From: Pontederia crassipes
Taxonomy: Eukaryota; Streptophyta; Magnoliopsida; Commelinales; Pontederiaceae
NCBI GenBank assembly: GCA_030549335.1
Contig: CM060198.1
Span: 55,313,995-55,377,994, forward strand
Direction of reading: 5' to 3'
Length of the DNA: 64,000 nucleotides
Position 1 is the stretch's first letter; the number at the start of each line of letters is the position of its first letter. The notes under the pieces are model-generated. The model did not search any database, had not been told where the DNA came from, and saw only the letters and a list, made by a program, of their open reading frames with translations. A program made the position numbers and the translations under genes. Shown here in pieces: positions 47,261-58,191 of this stretch.

Positions 47261-47678
47261 CAATCTTTTTAAAATCAGACCGATCAACCAATTGAGTCAT
47301 GATTTATTCGATTCAACCGAGTTTGACCGAGTTGAACCAGATTTTTATTAAAATAATATTATTTAATTATTCAAATTATTTTTCTTATTATCTACGTCCA
47401 TTCATTATAATCAAATCACTTATATTACACCCCTTTCTATAATTACAGATTCATGTTATTATACAGTTTCCTTATTTTTTTTCTTTCATTTATTCACCTC
47501 TTTTTCATTGTTTTTGAAAAACGGAATTGAACTAGTTTTCTGATTTAATCCGATTTTAACCCGGTTCAATCCGGTTATTTACAAAAAATGATTTTTATAT
47601 ATTAATCGGACTGGATCAATGATCGGTTCGTGGTTGAACCGATCGAACCGACCGATCCGGTCCAATTTTAAAAACGCC
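47261..47678. mobile_element. MITE, Mutator-like (9-bp target duplication)
   Basis: Ends CAATCTTTTTAAAATCAGAC and, in reverse, GGCGTTTTTAAAATTGGACC. The exact 9-mer GGTTAAGGT flanks it at 47252-47260 and 47679-47687, the duplication length made by Mutator-type transposases. The inside has many AACCGGTT-like inverted motifs near both ends. Confidence 0.8.
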
Positions 47679-47924
47679 GGTTAAGGTGCATCGTTCGACT
47701 CACAATTCTAGAATATTAAGAAGTAATTTATGGCATCAGGGTAATGCATTAATTGGTGACAACATGGCAAATTAGGCCAAACAAACTCACACTGTTGTAT
47801 TCACCAAGCAGACGTACTTGGTTTGGCTCATCCATGTTCACAGATCATTTATTAGATTCGCAGATCACACTGTTATAATTAAACAAACATATAAAGTCTT
47901 CTAGTCGCCTAGAAAAAATTTAAG

Positions 47925-48483
47925 CAATGTTTTTAAAACCGAATTGAAAATCGAATCGGGTCAAGGTTCAACCGATTTAATCGAGTTCAATCGGATTGAA
48001 CCAATTTTTTAATAAATTATTATTATTACTTCTTAAATATACTACAAATAAAATTATTAAAGATAAAAATAATGGAATTAAATCATATTAATCATCATTT
48101 TAAATTAATCAAATAAGAATGAAATACTTTTTATATTTTCAATATCATTATTTATAGCAATTTCAATTTTATAATAATTTTTAATTTCGTGAATAATTTT
48201 CTCTTTTACTTATAGTCCCTAAAATATATTTTATTAATTATTCCTTTATCTCATGTTCTCACACATTCTTACCAAAATCAACTTTACTTTTTTAAAATTA
48301 TTTTTCTGCAGGTTTTTAATGTTTTGATAAAAACCAGATTCTATCGATTTTCAGGTTCGATCCGATTTTGATCCGATCGATCTAGTTCAGTCCGGTTTTC
48401 TTGCAAAACTAGTCTTTTATCAACTCAAAGCGGACTGATGGTTGGTTCAAACCTACTGGTTAGATTCGATTTTAAAAATATTG
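47925..48483. mobile_element. Second MITE of the same family
   Basis: Ends CAATGTTTTTAAAACCGAAT and, in reverse, CAATATTTTTAAAATCGAAT (18 of 20 match), with the same TTCGATCCGATTT/GGTTCAACC subterminal style as 47261-47678. No clean target duplication is seen. A partial relative lies near 58005-58150. Confidence 0.75.
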
Positions 48484-48769
48484 AAAATAGTATAAAGTTT
48501 TCCAGACCAGTAGACCATCTTCTATAGCTTGGATTTTCTTAAAATACTAATAGCTTATTTTTTTCTTAGATCTCGAGTTTGAAATTATAAATATTTAAAA
48601 CATTTTCGTGAAAAATTTGGCATAGGGACAAATCTGAGTTAATACTAAACTAAATCTCTATTCCATGATTCTCACTCTTTTGGAGATTAAAGTAGAGATG
48701 TACGAAGAAAATATTAGGAAGCATTGACCAACCATACAATAAACCAAGTTGTAAGAAACCTCATTGATC

Positions 48770-48778
48770 CATATAAAT
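48770..48778 (+). promoter_or_regulatory. TATA box of LTPG gene C
   Basis: CATATAAATAG, ~80 bp upstream of the ATG at 48856. Confidence 0.7.
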
Positions 48779-48855
48779 AGACCTCCTCGTTCGCCATGCA
48801 AGGAGAACACAAGAACGCACACTTCCCCCCTCACTGAGAACAGCCAGCCAGCAGT

Positions 48856-49531
48856 ATGCAACGCCTGCCAATGGCCAAGAGCAGCCTCGTCTTGGTAGTC
48901 TTGGCACTGGCCTCCATCTCCATGTGCACGCTCCCGAGCTTCGCTTCGGCGAACACGTCCGACTGCACCAGCGCCGCCCTGAGCCTGGCCCCCTGCCTGA
49001 GCTACATGACCGGGAAAGCGTCGACGCCGTCGCCGCCCTGCTGCTCGCAGCTGGCCGCCCTCGCCCAGAGCCAGCCGCAGTGCCTCTGCGCGCTTCTCAA
49101 CGGCGGCGCCTCGTCCGCCGGGATCACGCTGAACAAGACCAGGGCCCTGGCCCTGCCGGGGGCCTGCAACGTCCAAACTCCGCCGGTTAGCAGCTGCAGT
49201 GGTACGTGCCCCATCTGAATCTGAACTCAATTACTTTCTGAGGTGATCGAACATCGTGACACTGACGTGAACAGGACCTGCCAAAGCCCCTCCGGCCTCT
49301 CCCACTGCACCGAATGCCCCTGCCGCGCCGGCGTCGGAATCGCCACCCGCGCCGGAGACCCCCGGCGGCAGTCCACCTGCGACGCTGCTCACAACTCCGG
49401 GAGGAGGATCTACGACGTGCACAGCTGCCCAGAACTCCGGTGGCAGCTCTTACAGCTCTTCACTTCTGGTCGCCGTCTTCTCGGTGACGGTCGCCGCCGC
49501 CGCCTCTCTCTGTCAATTCATGGACTTCTGA
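48856..49531 (+). CDS. GPI-anchored non-specific lipid-transfer protein (LTPG), 200 aa, gene C
   Basis: Two exons, 48856-49201 and 49275-49531, with a 73-bp GT-AG phase-1 intron. The total is 603 nt, exactly 201 codons. A second methionine at 48871 (MAKSSLVLVVLALASISM) fits the signal peptide slightly better. The eight-cysteine domain reads SDCTSAALSLAPC, PPCCSQL, PQCLCALL, LPGAC, SSCSG. The second exon is a long Ala/Pro linker (KAPPASPTAPNAPAAP), a likely site for O-glycosylation of the arabinogalactan kind. It ends in a hydrophobic tail (SSLLVAVFSVTVAAAASL), the GPI signal. Genes B and C are tandem paralogues, but C has one large 3' exon where B has two, so it has lost or never had an intron. 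The protein would sit outside the cell at the plasma membrane and carry lipids. Confidence 0.92.
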
Positions 49532-50057
49532 ATCTGACGCAATGCGTCTCTCCCCATGAGAGGATTCAACGTGTTGCTGCATGCATTCATCACCGGCGTC
49601 GTCGTGCTTATTTGAAACATCACACCAATTTGCTCCATCTGTTCAAACACTCTGATGAACTAATGTTAGCATATTTTTATTATTATCACTTCAGAGAAAT
49701 GGGCCTTATTAATTTGATGTTAGCGGTGAGTTAGACGAACCCGCTTTTTGAACGGTGAGGTGGCAACTAAAAAAAATTTAACAAATGGTGTTTTCACAAG
49801 TTAAGTTGAAAATAATAAGTCAAACTTTCCTAATTACTTACATCTACGCTTCAATTTTGTTTTGCAACAAAAAAAAACTTATTTATTTGTTTTATGATTT
49901 TATCATTGTTGATAGGCGTTGTTGAGACGTCCCAACCACTTAACAAATGTTAAAAATCATTAAAATTATAAACGGAGGTTGAAAATTTCTTAAATATGAA
50001 TATCCTAGAACTAAAAAGATAATTGAAAGATAAACATCATACATTTATTTACGATAG

Positions 50058-50089
<32 letters not shown>

Positions 50090-50273
50090 GGTACTAAAAT
50101 ATATATAGCTTAGATGACTAAGAAAAATAATTAAATGATAAACATCCATGACATTGATTTAGGAAAAATTAGCTTTCAGAATTTTAATATTCAGTTAAAT
50201 ATAAATATAGAATACTACTTATATTTATAATCTTATAAATATAAATTTATTTTTACAACATCTACCGATAACG

Positions 50274-50338
<65 letters not shown>

Positions 50339-52364
50339 TTAATATATTTACAAAGTACTTTTCACTTTGAAGAAATGTCGAGCGCATCTCAATCGTTGAT
50401 CTATTGATTAACGATTGAAATAATTGATATTTTTAAATTATGAGGTTTAATCACTTTTAATCAGATTCATTGATGAGTGGATCAACGTTCAACATCCTTT
50501 CAAAATGAAAGATACTTCGCAGCTACATTAATTTTATATATATATATATATGCATTGAAAACAATTGCCTTTTTAAAAAAAACTGTTTTCGAAATATTAT
50601 CATTTTAAATTTAACTTTTATATAGACAAAAACCATAATGCATAGTTTTTAACAAAAAATAGTTATTTATTTTAAAAAAATCAATTTTTTTTTAATTTTT
50701 CTTCGTGTGTCACATGGGCGTCAAACACTAACAACAAACCTGGGAATCTAGCTGACATTCGATTAACCAATAGCGAGCTGAGTCTTATTTTTTATACGGG
50801 TGTTCAGCCAATTGGATCGCTGGTCCTTGGCCAAATTCAAAACTTCATCGTACAAAAATTAGTTAGATCTCTTTCATTAATTATAGCTCAAAAGATCATT
50901 AATGTCGTCAATGGCCCTCCAAATTAAAATTATTGTTGACTATCTAAAAAAATATGAAGGAAAAAACGCGTAATATTGTTATTTTTCCATACATATATAA
51001 TGGATTAATGTAAGTGTGCGATTTTATACATTTTTTTATCTTTTTTGATATGTTCCTTCAATAATAGTTTATAATATAAATAATAAAAAAATAAAAAAAT
51101 AATGTTAGAAGTTATAAAAAAGTAATTATATTTATTATGAAGGATACTAATGTGCATAAGTTCATAATTTTTTTTAAATGATAATTTGAATCGCATTTTA
51201 TCTATATTATTAATGAAGAAAGATATAAAAAATAAAGAAAAATATATAAAAAAAATCGCTTGACACCTCGTTAAAGCCATATGTAATATATTAAGTTGAG
51301 TCCATTGAATTTAAGTTAGTATTTTAAATTAACACCTATGGTAACCTTTACATGTTAGAAAATAGATAAATTCTTAATTATCAATAATATAATTGATAAT
51401 TAAATATTATGAAAGACAAGAAAAAGATCTGCTCTGGCCGAGTTAATGTGAGTTGAATATAATCATATTCAAACCAATATTATAAAGCAGTAGGATTAAC
51501 TTCCAAACGCTCGTTAAATATTAGTAACTTCGTATTCAAGTTTTGGAGTCATTAGTCAAAGAATAAATTATTTTTACACTTTTTTTTATTCTAAATGAAT
51601 CTAACGTTAATAATTTTGAACACCGAAATTTTGGCCGGCACAAAAATATATATAATCAAGATTCAACAATTCAATTTGTAATCAAATCCGATCCGTCCAT
51701 CAGTCGGATTGAGTGAAACTTAGATTTGGGCTCGGTCAAAACCTGTTTATAATGGGCTTTAATAGGAGATCAAGCCTAAGCCCATAGAGGATCAAAGATT
51801 CTGACGTAATCCTTTCTTGGGCCGAAATCTACGGACGGTGCAGGGCGGCTTCTACTCCCTCGAGTCTCGACACATCTTACGGTCAAAAAGAGGTGGCCAG
51901 GAGCTCAAATGGTTTTAGAAATCTTTTTTTTTTATTCTATGTATCTTAATCAATAAAATCTCAAGTTCCTTTCCATCGTTTAATCCGAACATATGGAGTT
52001 TAAAAAATCCTCTGCATGCACATCCAAAATTCGTAATCTTATTATTAACAAAAATAAAATTTTCAAATTAAAAACTTACCTTATTTTAATTTCATCTATC
52101 ATAATTAAGCATGCTATTCGAGATGACACACATTAAAATATGTGAATCTGGATGACAAATATTAACAGAGAGAGTGAATTTAAATCTTTATCCTGTCGAG
52201 CACTCGGAATACGACAACATAGAAAAAAATCGTAATCTTTATTAGAATTTCCACGTTCGACATGAGAAGTCTACTAATGGACTTAACTGAAACAGTCCAA
52301 AGACGGTCAAAAAACAGCGCCCTATGCCTTGAAAACCTCGGTATTAATGGTGGCGGTAAGACAA
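49532..52364. other. Spacer with microsatellites
   Basis: AT-rich DNA, no gene recognised. It holds a (TAA)n run near 50058-50087 and an (AT)n run at 50277-50335. A short GC-richer stretch at 51780-51900 is unexplained. Confidence 0.6.
50277..50335. repeat. (TA)n microsatellite, ~29 copies
   Basis: Uninterrupted TA repeat; a shorter one is at 50537-50552. Confidence 0.97.
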
Positions 52365-52373
52365 GATATAAAG
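52365..52373 (+). promoter_or_regulatory. TATA box of the GNAT gene
   Basis: GATATAAAG ~65 bp before the ATG at 52431. It lies downstream of another in-frame ATG (52329), which argues against that earlier start. Confidence 0.55.
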
Positions 52374-52430
52374 AAAAGGTGGTGCCTCATTTTCGCACCA
52401 GTTCAGTCTTCTTCTGCTGCTCTGGGAAGC

Positions 52431-53027
52431 ATGGAACACGCCGCCATGAATGAGACCTCGCAGGCCACGCGCCACGACCACAAGAAGCCCCCGCCGAAGG
52501 TCACCCTCCGACCTTTCGTTCCCTCGGACGTCGACGCTTTCATGGCGTGGGCGTCGGACCCCCGCGTGTTCCGCTACCAGCGCCGGGGCCCTTACGCCAC
52601 CCGAGATGAGGCGCTGAAGTATATCACGGACTGCATCATGCCGCACCCTTGGCACCGCGCCATCTGCGTCGCTGACGAAGACGACGTCCCCCGCGCCGTC
52701 GGTTCGATCTCCGTCAGTCCCGCGCCCCCCAGCGGCGGCGAGGAGCCGTTCAAGGCCTCCGTCGGGTACCGCGTGGCCTACGACCAGTGGGGGCGCGGCA
52801 TAACGACGGCCGCGCTGAAGGAGGCGGCTACGGCCGTGTTCCAGGAGTGGACGTGGCTGCAGCGGCTGGAGGCGGTGGCGGAGGTGGGGAATCCGGCGTC
52901 GCAGAGGGTGCTGGAGAAGGCGGGGTTCAGGAGGGAAGGGGTGCTGAGGAAGTACATCATGCTGCGGGGGGAGACCAGAGACGTCGTCATGTTCGGCCTT
53001 TTGGCCGCCGACGTCGAGCGCACATGA
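52431..53027 (+). CDS. GCN5-related N-acetyltransferase (RimJ/RimL-like GNAT), 198 aa
   Basis: Intronless and GC-rich. The GNAT fold is visible throughout: beta-1 VTLRPFVPSDVDAFMAWASD, the middle strand ICVADEDD...AVGSISV, motif A with the acetyl-CoA pyrophosphate loop DQWGRGITTAAL (Q-x-x-G-x-G/x pattern), and motif B LEAVAEVGNPASQRVLEKAG followed by FRREGVLRKYIML. This is the Acetyltransf_3 (RimJ/RimL) layout, found in plant proteins of ~190 residues. They transfer acetyl from acetyl-CoA to an amine; the substrate (protein N-terminus or small molecule) cannot be told from sequence. An ATG at 52446 (MNETSQ) is an alternative start. No targeting peptide is evident, so cytosol or nucleus is likely. 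Confidence 0.9.
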   Translation: MEHAAMNETSQATRHDHKKPPPKVTLRPFVPSDVDAFMAWASDPRVFRYQRRGPYATRDEALKYITDCIMPHPWHRAICVADEDDVPRAVGSISVSPAPPSGGEEPFKASVGYRVAYDQWGRGITTAALKEAATAVFQEWTWLQRLEAVAEVGNPASQRVLEKAGFRREGVLRKYIMLRGETRDVVMFGLLAADVERT

Positions 53028-53384
53028 GACGATGGACGAATTCTATTGAAATATACATATTTGTTTGTGATCTTAATTATGATGGTTTCTAGTTTCAGTA
53101 TGTTTAAAATTATCTATGAGAAGATGTTGCACGTAATAAGCACAGAGAACTTTGTCTTGTTCATCTAGAATTCGTCCATAAGGCTTGACTGGAATGTCTC
53201 GAAGTTCGATCCCGTCATGTGACGAAATTTTCTTTCGGTCGTTATTTTTTTCGATCTTTCTTTGACATATAAACGGAAGACTTAATAAATAAAATAATAT
53301 GACAATAATAGAAATACAGAAGCTAAATAGATAATGGTATATCCACAAGGCATGATATAGGTTCTATATAAACACTAGATAACC
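53028..53384. other. 3' flank of the GNAT gene
   Basis: AT-rich; no feature seen beyond possible 3' untranslated sequence. Confidence 0.5.
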
Positions 53385-53929
53385 ATGCGAATACGCCACT
53401 GAGCTGTAATCATCGTGCAAACATTAACGGCTCGCAATTATTATCAAGTGCTTATGGAGATCACACAGGAAAGCAAGCTCTATCGTTAGCATAAAACTAA
53501 GTGTGAGTTCATATTAGTTCCATCCGAATAAGCATGGGGTAAACATTTTAAACAAGATATGAGAAATATTATAATGAGAAATCAATAAAGAAATCATGAA
53601 CATAGTTTATTTCTTTTACACATTCATATTTCTATTCTTTGTTCGTATCCATTGTTCATATTATTGAGGTCAAGGTCCTTTCATTCATCACACGAGGCAA
53701 ACCTAAATCATATAGTAGCATGGATTAATATGAAGGATTAATAAAGAGATCATGGTTCGTATTTATTCATTTCATTTTCATATTTGTAAGGACAAAATCA
53801 TTTCATTCATCTTTTGACCATTCGTATTCTTCCATACTTTCGTACTTCCATACTTCAAAAGAGCTCTTTCCTTTCAAGGATTTCCATTGTTGACACATAA
53901 TCGTGGGGTCAATGGGGTATCAGTGCAAC

Positions 53930-54270
53930 GGCTAGCCCTGTCGGACAAGATGACATCGCACAAGGTAGAAACATCTATAAAGGTGTATACGACCTCGCAC
54001 TAGACAGTAATATCTTTCGGTGGAAATGACCTCGCAGTAGACGAAAACATCCGTAGAGGTGAGGATAATCTCGCATTAGTCGAAAACATCCCTCAGAAGA
54101 GATGACATCATACTAGGACGTAAAAGCTATGAAAGTGAGGATAACCTCGCACTAGGCGAAAACATTCCTTTAGACTATAACATCAGTAAAAGTGAGGATA
54201 ACATCGCACTAAGTGGAAACATCCCTCAGAGGGGATGACATTGCACTAGGCCGTAAACATTCGTAGGGGA
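53930..54270. repeat. Degenerate minisatellite (~32-bp unit)
   Basis: About nine imperfect copies of GATGACATCGCACTAG followed by a GAAAACATCC-type half. Confidence 0.75.
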
Positions 54271-54593
54271 GAAACTTCCATCTAAATAGACAAATGAAAA
54301 TTTTTTATAATTCGTGGACCTCTCTTTCTATCCATGAATTGATCAAGACTGTAAGAGGCATAGCTCCGATTCATCATTAAGGGTCTGCTGGATTGGGGTT
54401 AGCATGGGGATTAGAGGTCCTATCCTAGAACATTTGCCAAACAGCTAATTTTTACAATGATGAGTCCCATATTCATGATGACAAGAACAAGAGTTTTTGT
54501 ATGCTCTTGGTGTCACTAGGAACTTGATCATCCCACCATGAGAACATGGTGAGATTTTCTCTTTTTATTCCTATGTGCTGCCAAACGAGGCTT

Positions 54594-55085
54594 AAATGCA
54601 TATCATTCAACTTCAATCAAGTGGATGGAAGCTTATCAAATCAGAGGGTTCATTTTAAAATCATACTCTTCCTATCCATGTAGCGGACGCCCGAAAGTCG
54701 AGAGTCATCCGCTTTGGGTACATTCAACGGTCGTCCAGAAAAAGGAGGGCGAAAGCTCATTTATCACTATTCATCGGTCGACCGAAGAGGAAGCAGTCGA
54801 TCACTCTGTATTCATTTTTTTATCCTTTTCAAGATTGTATTCTTTCGATCACTTAGATCAATCAAACTGGTAGTAAGCAGGAGTGGCTCCGAATTATCTT
54901 TAGCATCATGTCATTCAGTACCAATCAAGTGGACAGGAGCTTGCCAAATCATGAGGATTAATTTAGGGTCATATTTTCCCATGTCCATAAAAGCAATCGT
55001 TCATTTGAGATTCATCAACGATCGTCCAAAAAGGGTTTGGACATCAGTTTTTCAGTATCCACCGGTCGACCGGAAGAGGTGAGGT
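54594..55085. repeat. Two ~200-220-bp direct repeats rich in CGGTCGACCG
   Basis: Unit 1 (54594-54810) and unit 2 (54886-55085) share the order ATCAAGTGGA, GGAGCTT, GGGTCATA, CATTCAACGGTCGTCC-like and CGGTCGACCG. The shared CGGTCGACCG is itself a palindrome. Confidence 0.65.
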
Positions 55086-57320
55086 CGTCCGTCATAACAT
55101 GAGAACATCCTCGAACTTTGGGTTGAGAGTTTCGTCGGTCTAAACTGGACCGGTCGTCCGCTGATAATAGTGTCGTCTGATCCGACAATCCACTATATTC
55201 TACCGATCGATAATGGACGTCCGATCCAGGATCGGTCGATCGTCTCTACCGTAGGTCATTTGCGAAAATCCTTATGTTTTCAATTAGTTTCTGATACAAA
55301 CAATTCTAATCTACATCTAAGGTTAACTAGCATCCAGAGAGCATACAAACATATTTCATATTCATTTAATCATTTCATGCACCATATCTTCTTTGCTTCA
55401 TTCGTAGCTATGTCCATTTTGATAACATACCATAGTCCATTTCCATATCAAACTTTAATTCATTTTCATGTCATACGTTGGTTCATTTTCATGTGAATGT
55501 CCATTTTCATAACTTAACATAAATATGTAATCATCATTAAACCTTTAACAATAATCATAACTTCATACATGTTCATCCTTATCATTTTTAGGCATATATC
55601 TTAACAAATTAATAATAAGAGTTTCCATACGTCATCAAAGCACCAAAACTATAACATAACTTCTACAACCTTAAGCATGTATAATCATATGAGAAGATCT
55701 TCCGATACGACAGACTAAGCAATATATATGGCAGCAATTCTCCAACTTAGAAATCATCTAATACATGCATCATTTGATGGTATATAAGAATTCATATCAT
55801 GGCATCAACTACTTTCTTCTTATCATCATTCTAAGCTTTAAATATCCTTAGAACATCCTATATGCATCCATGGACAGCAAATCCTTCAGCATGCTATTTC
55901 CCAAATTAAGCATCATAATACTAATAACTTGGCATGCATTTCATTATAACAACATAAAGCATCAACCTCCTTCTCCCTATTCATTTTCTTGTTCATTGTT
56001 CTTGTTCACCATTCGTATTCATAGTTCCCATTCATATTCATAGGGATTCATAACAATTCATAATCATTCTTCATGGTCATTTGGATCATGGTCATCCGGT
56101 ATTGAAGGATTATAAGCAGATTGACATAACATTTCATTAGTTCAGTTTAGTCATAAAGGGTAATTACCGATCTATTGAGTATGGTTAATATTTCAAATAG
56201 ATTAGGGATCACATGTGTAAATCAGGGGTCTAAATCATAAAAGTCATGGTTTTGTTAGTCTGAAGGATAATAGATTACCTAGTAGAAAAGATTTCAAAAT
56301 CATCACAAACCCCCTCCCGGGCCGAGTTTTGACAAAATCAATCTTGGAAAAACCCGAGCAGAATTCAGGCCGGGTCAAGACTCAATCGAGTCGAGAGGGT
56401 CCTTCTGCCCGATTGTCTTCTTCGTTGATACCTGGGCCGAGTCGGGCAAAACTTGAGTCAGGTTATTGGTACGCGCAGAACTCGGAGTTCCGCGGTAATG
56501 GCGGATGCGGGCCGAGTTAGGTGGAACTCGGTCCGAGTTGGTCTTCCCAAGTTGGTTATGGGCAACCCGGACCAAGTTCTTGCTATGCAGAAAACTACGT
56601 GAGTTACGTAGTTCTATCATTTCGATTTCTTAGTGTTCCCAGGTATCATGCATTGATGTTTCAAGTTCAAAATCATAAAGTAGGCATCACATAGCATCTG
56701 ATTCGTACTAGATCAATTTAAGCATGCATTATCTAAACGAATTCGTAGCTAACATAGGTGTAATCAAATAAGTTCCTAAAGTTCACAAAATCATTCTAAA
56801 TTATCATGAATTTAAGTGCTACGACTTCTAAGTATACAAACAGGGATTTTTGTCTAGCCAGATCCTTAAGAACATGCTTCAATTCGTCCAAGCGCTAGTC
56901 TATGAAGAAGATCCCAAAGACACACCTTTTTGCCGGTCGTCGATTTGTTGTTTCGTCGGATTGTCCTTAGCTCCTTCCCCGTTGTCTTCCTATGTCGCCC
57001 GCACTTGAAAAGCTCGCTAGAACGCATTCTTCTTCTTCTGGCCAAGCAGGAGCAGGATAAGGGTGCAAGCCGACAAGGGAGGAAGAAACGAGAGTGGAAA
57101 AGCCAAAAATGAGAAAGAGGGAAGTGCTGGGGGCTTTAAGGTGATCAACATGTCCTTTGGCCTCCCATTTTGTGGGTGGAAGAAGTTACAGATTGGCGAG
57201 GAGGGGGGAGAGAGAGAGTGCAATGAAGAGGGGAGAAGAAGGATAATCCGGCTGGTCGTTTCATTTTTTTCTCTTTTTTTTTCCTGAAATGGTGTTTTAC
57301 ATGGACATACGCAAGTTCCA

Positions 57321-58160
57321 TCTTTTGCAGGTTCGCATCGTGCACACTTTTTTTATGAAAAAAATGAATAGTGCACACTTAATTGGTAAATATATTAACA
57401 TAACTATATAAATGATTAAATTTCATATATAGATATAAGAGAAAAGTACAAGTATGTGCTATTGTAATTACATAAGAAATTAGCTTACATAATAAATTAA
57501 TAATATAATACTTCAATTTTGGTTCTTTCTTAAGTATGACTAATTGTACAATGCTGCATATTAATACAGATATAATTATACACTCATATTATAGACTTAA
57601 GATTTTACTTGTATCAGAGTTATAATCTTAGTGTATGATTAAATATTTAAATAATATAATATTTTCATTTATTATCATTATTATCAAATAGAAAAGTAAT
57701 GTCGGGCCGGGCCCATGATTTGGCATAAGATAGGCCAAGGCCTGGAGGCCCACTAAAAAGTCTATTTCTGGATCCACATAATTAGTTGGAAATAGTTTCC
57801 TTTACTGCACATGGGAATCAAATTGAGAGCTAATAACTTAATAAGCTTTATCTTCTCTTTTTTTTTCACCTGACATAATTGGGCATCATGATGTGGATCC
57901 TCTGGCAAAAAGCCAAGCATCGCATGGTTTCAGGAAAACAACTATTTCAGAATGGCAGGTGAGGCCATGACAGATCCTTGGACCATCGAGCATATGACCA
58001 ACGTTGTCAAAATGAGATCGGACGCCCTCAACTAGTTCAACCGGGAATTGATGGATGATTCGTAAGGTTGGATGTTAAAATTTATTTTGACATTGAACAA
58101 AAAAAAAATGGTTCAATCGGAAAAACCGACCAGCTTGTTGAATCGGGTTTAATTTAAAAT

Positions 58161-58191
<31 letters not shown>

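Larger units (their letters stand above)
46542..48855. other. Spacer between LTPG genes B and C
   Basis: Mostly AT-rich, with two related MITEs (47261-47678 and 47925-48483). No gene seen. Confidence 0.6.
53385..57320 (-). repeat. Third long LTR-like repeat region
   Basis: It has the same style as the two long LTR copies: CCGGGCCGAGTT/ACCCGGACC phrases (56315-56580) like those near 19740 and 37810-38220, and a long internal block of short repeats (53940-54260, built on GATGACATCGCACTAG and AAAACATCC). A GC-rich stretch (56880-57270) would be near the LTR's start if read on the minus strand. I could not align it base by base with the other copies, so it may be a related family. It contains no transposon protein. 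Confidence 0.45.

Noticed and set aside
48658..49230. 190-codon minus-strand open frame
   Set aside because: It is the antisense of the GC-rich exon of LTPG gene C; sense-strand gene with cysteines, signal peptide and exact splice closure explains it.
52329..52430. Upstream start of the GNAT gene
   Set aside because: A TATA box lies between this ATG and 52431, and the added residues do not resemble a targeting peptide or the GNAT fold.
53930..54270. Regular short repeats that might suggest CRISPR
   Set aside because: Repeat copies are imperfect and the gaps are related to each other; the DNA is eukaryotic, so this is a minisatellite.
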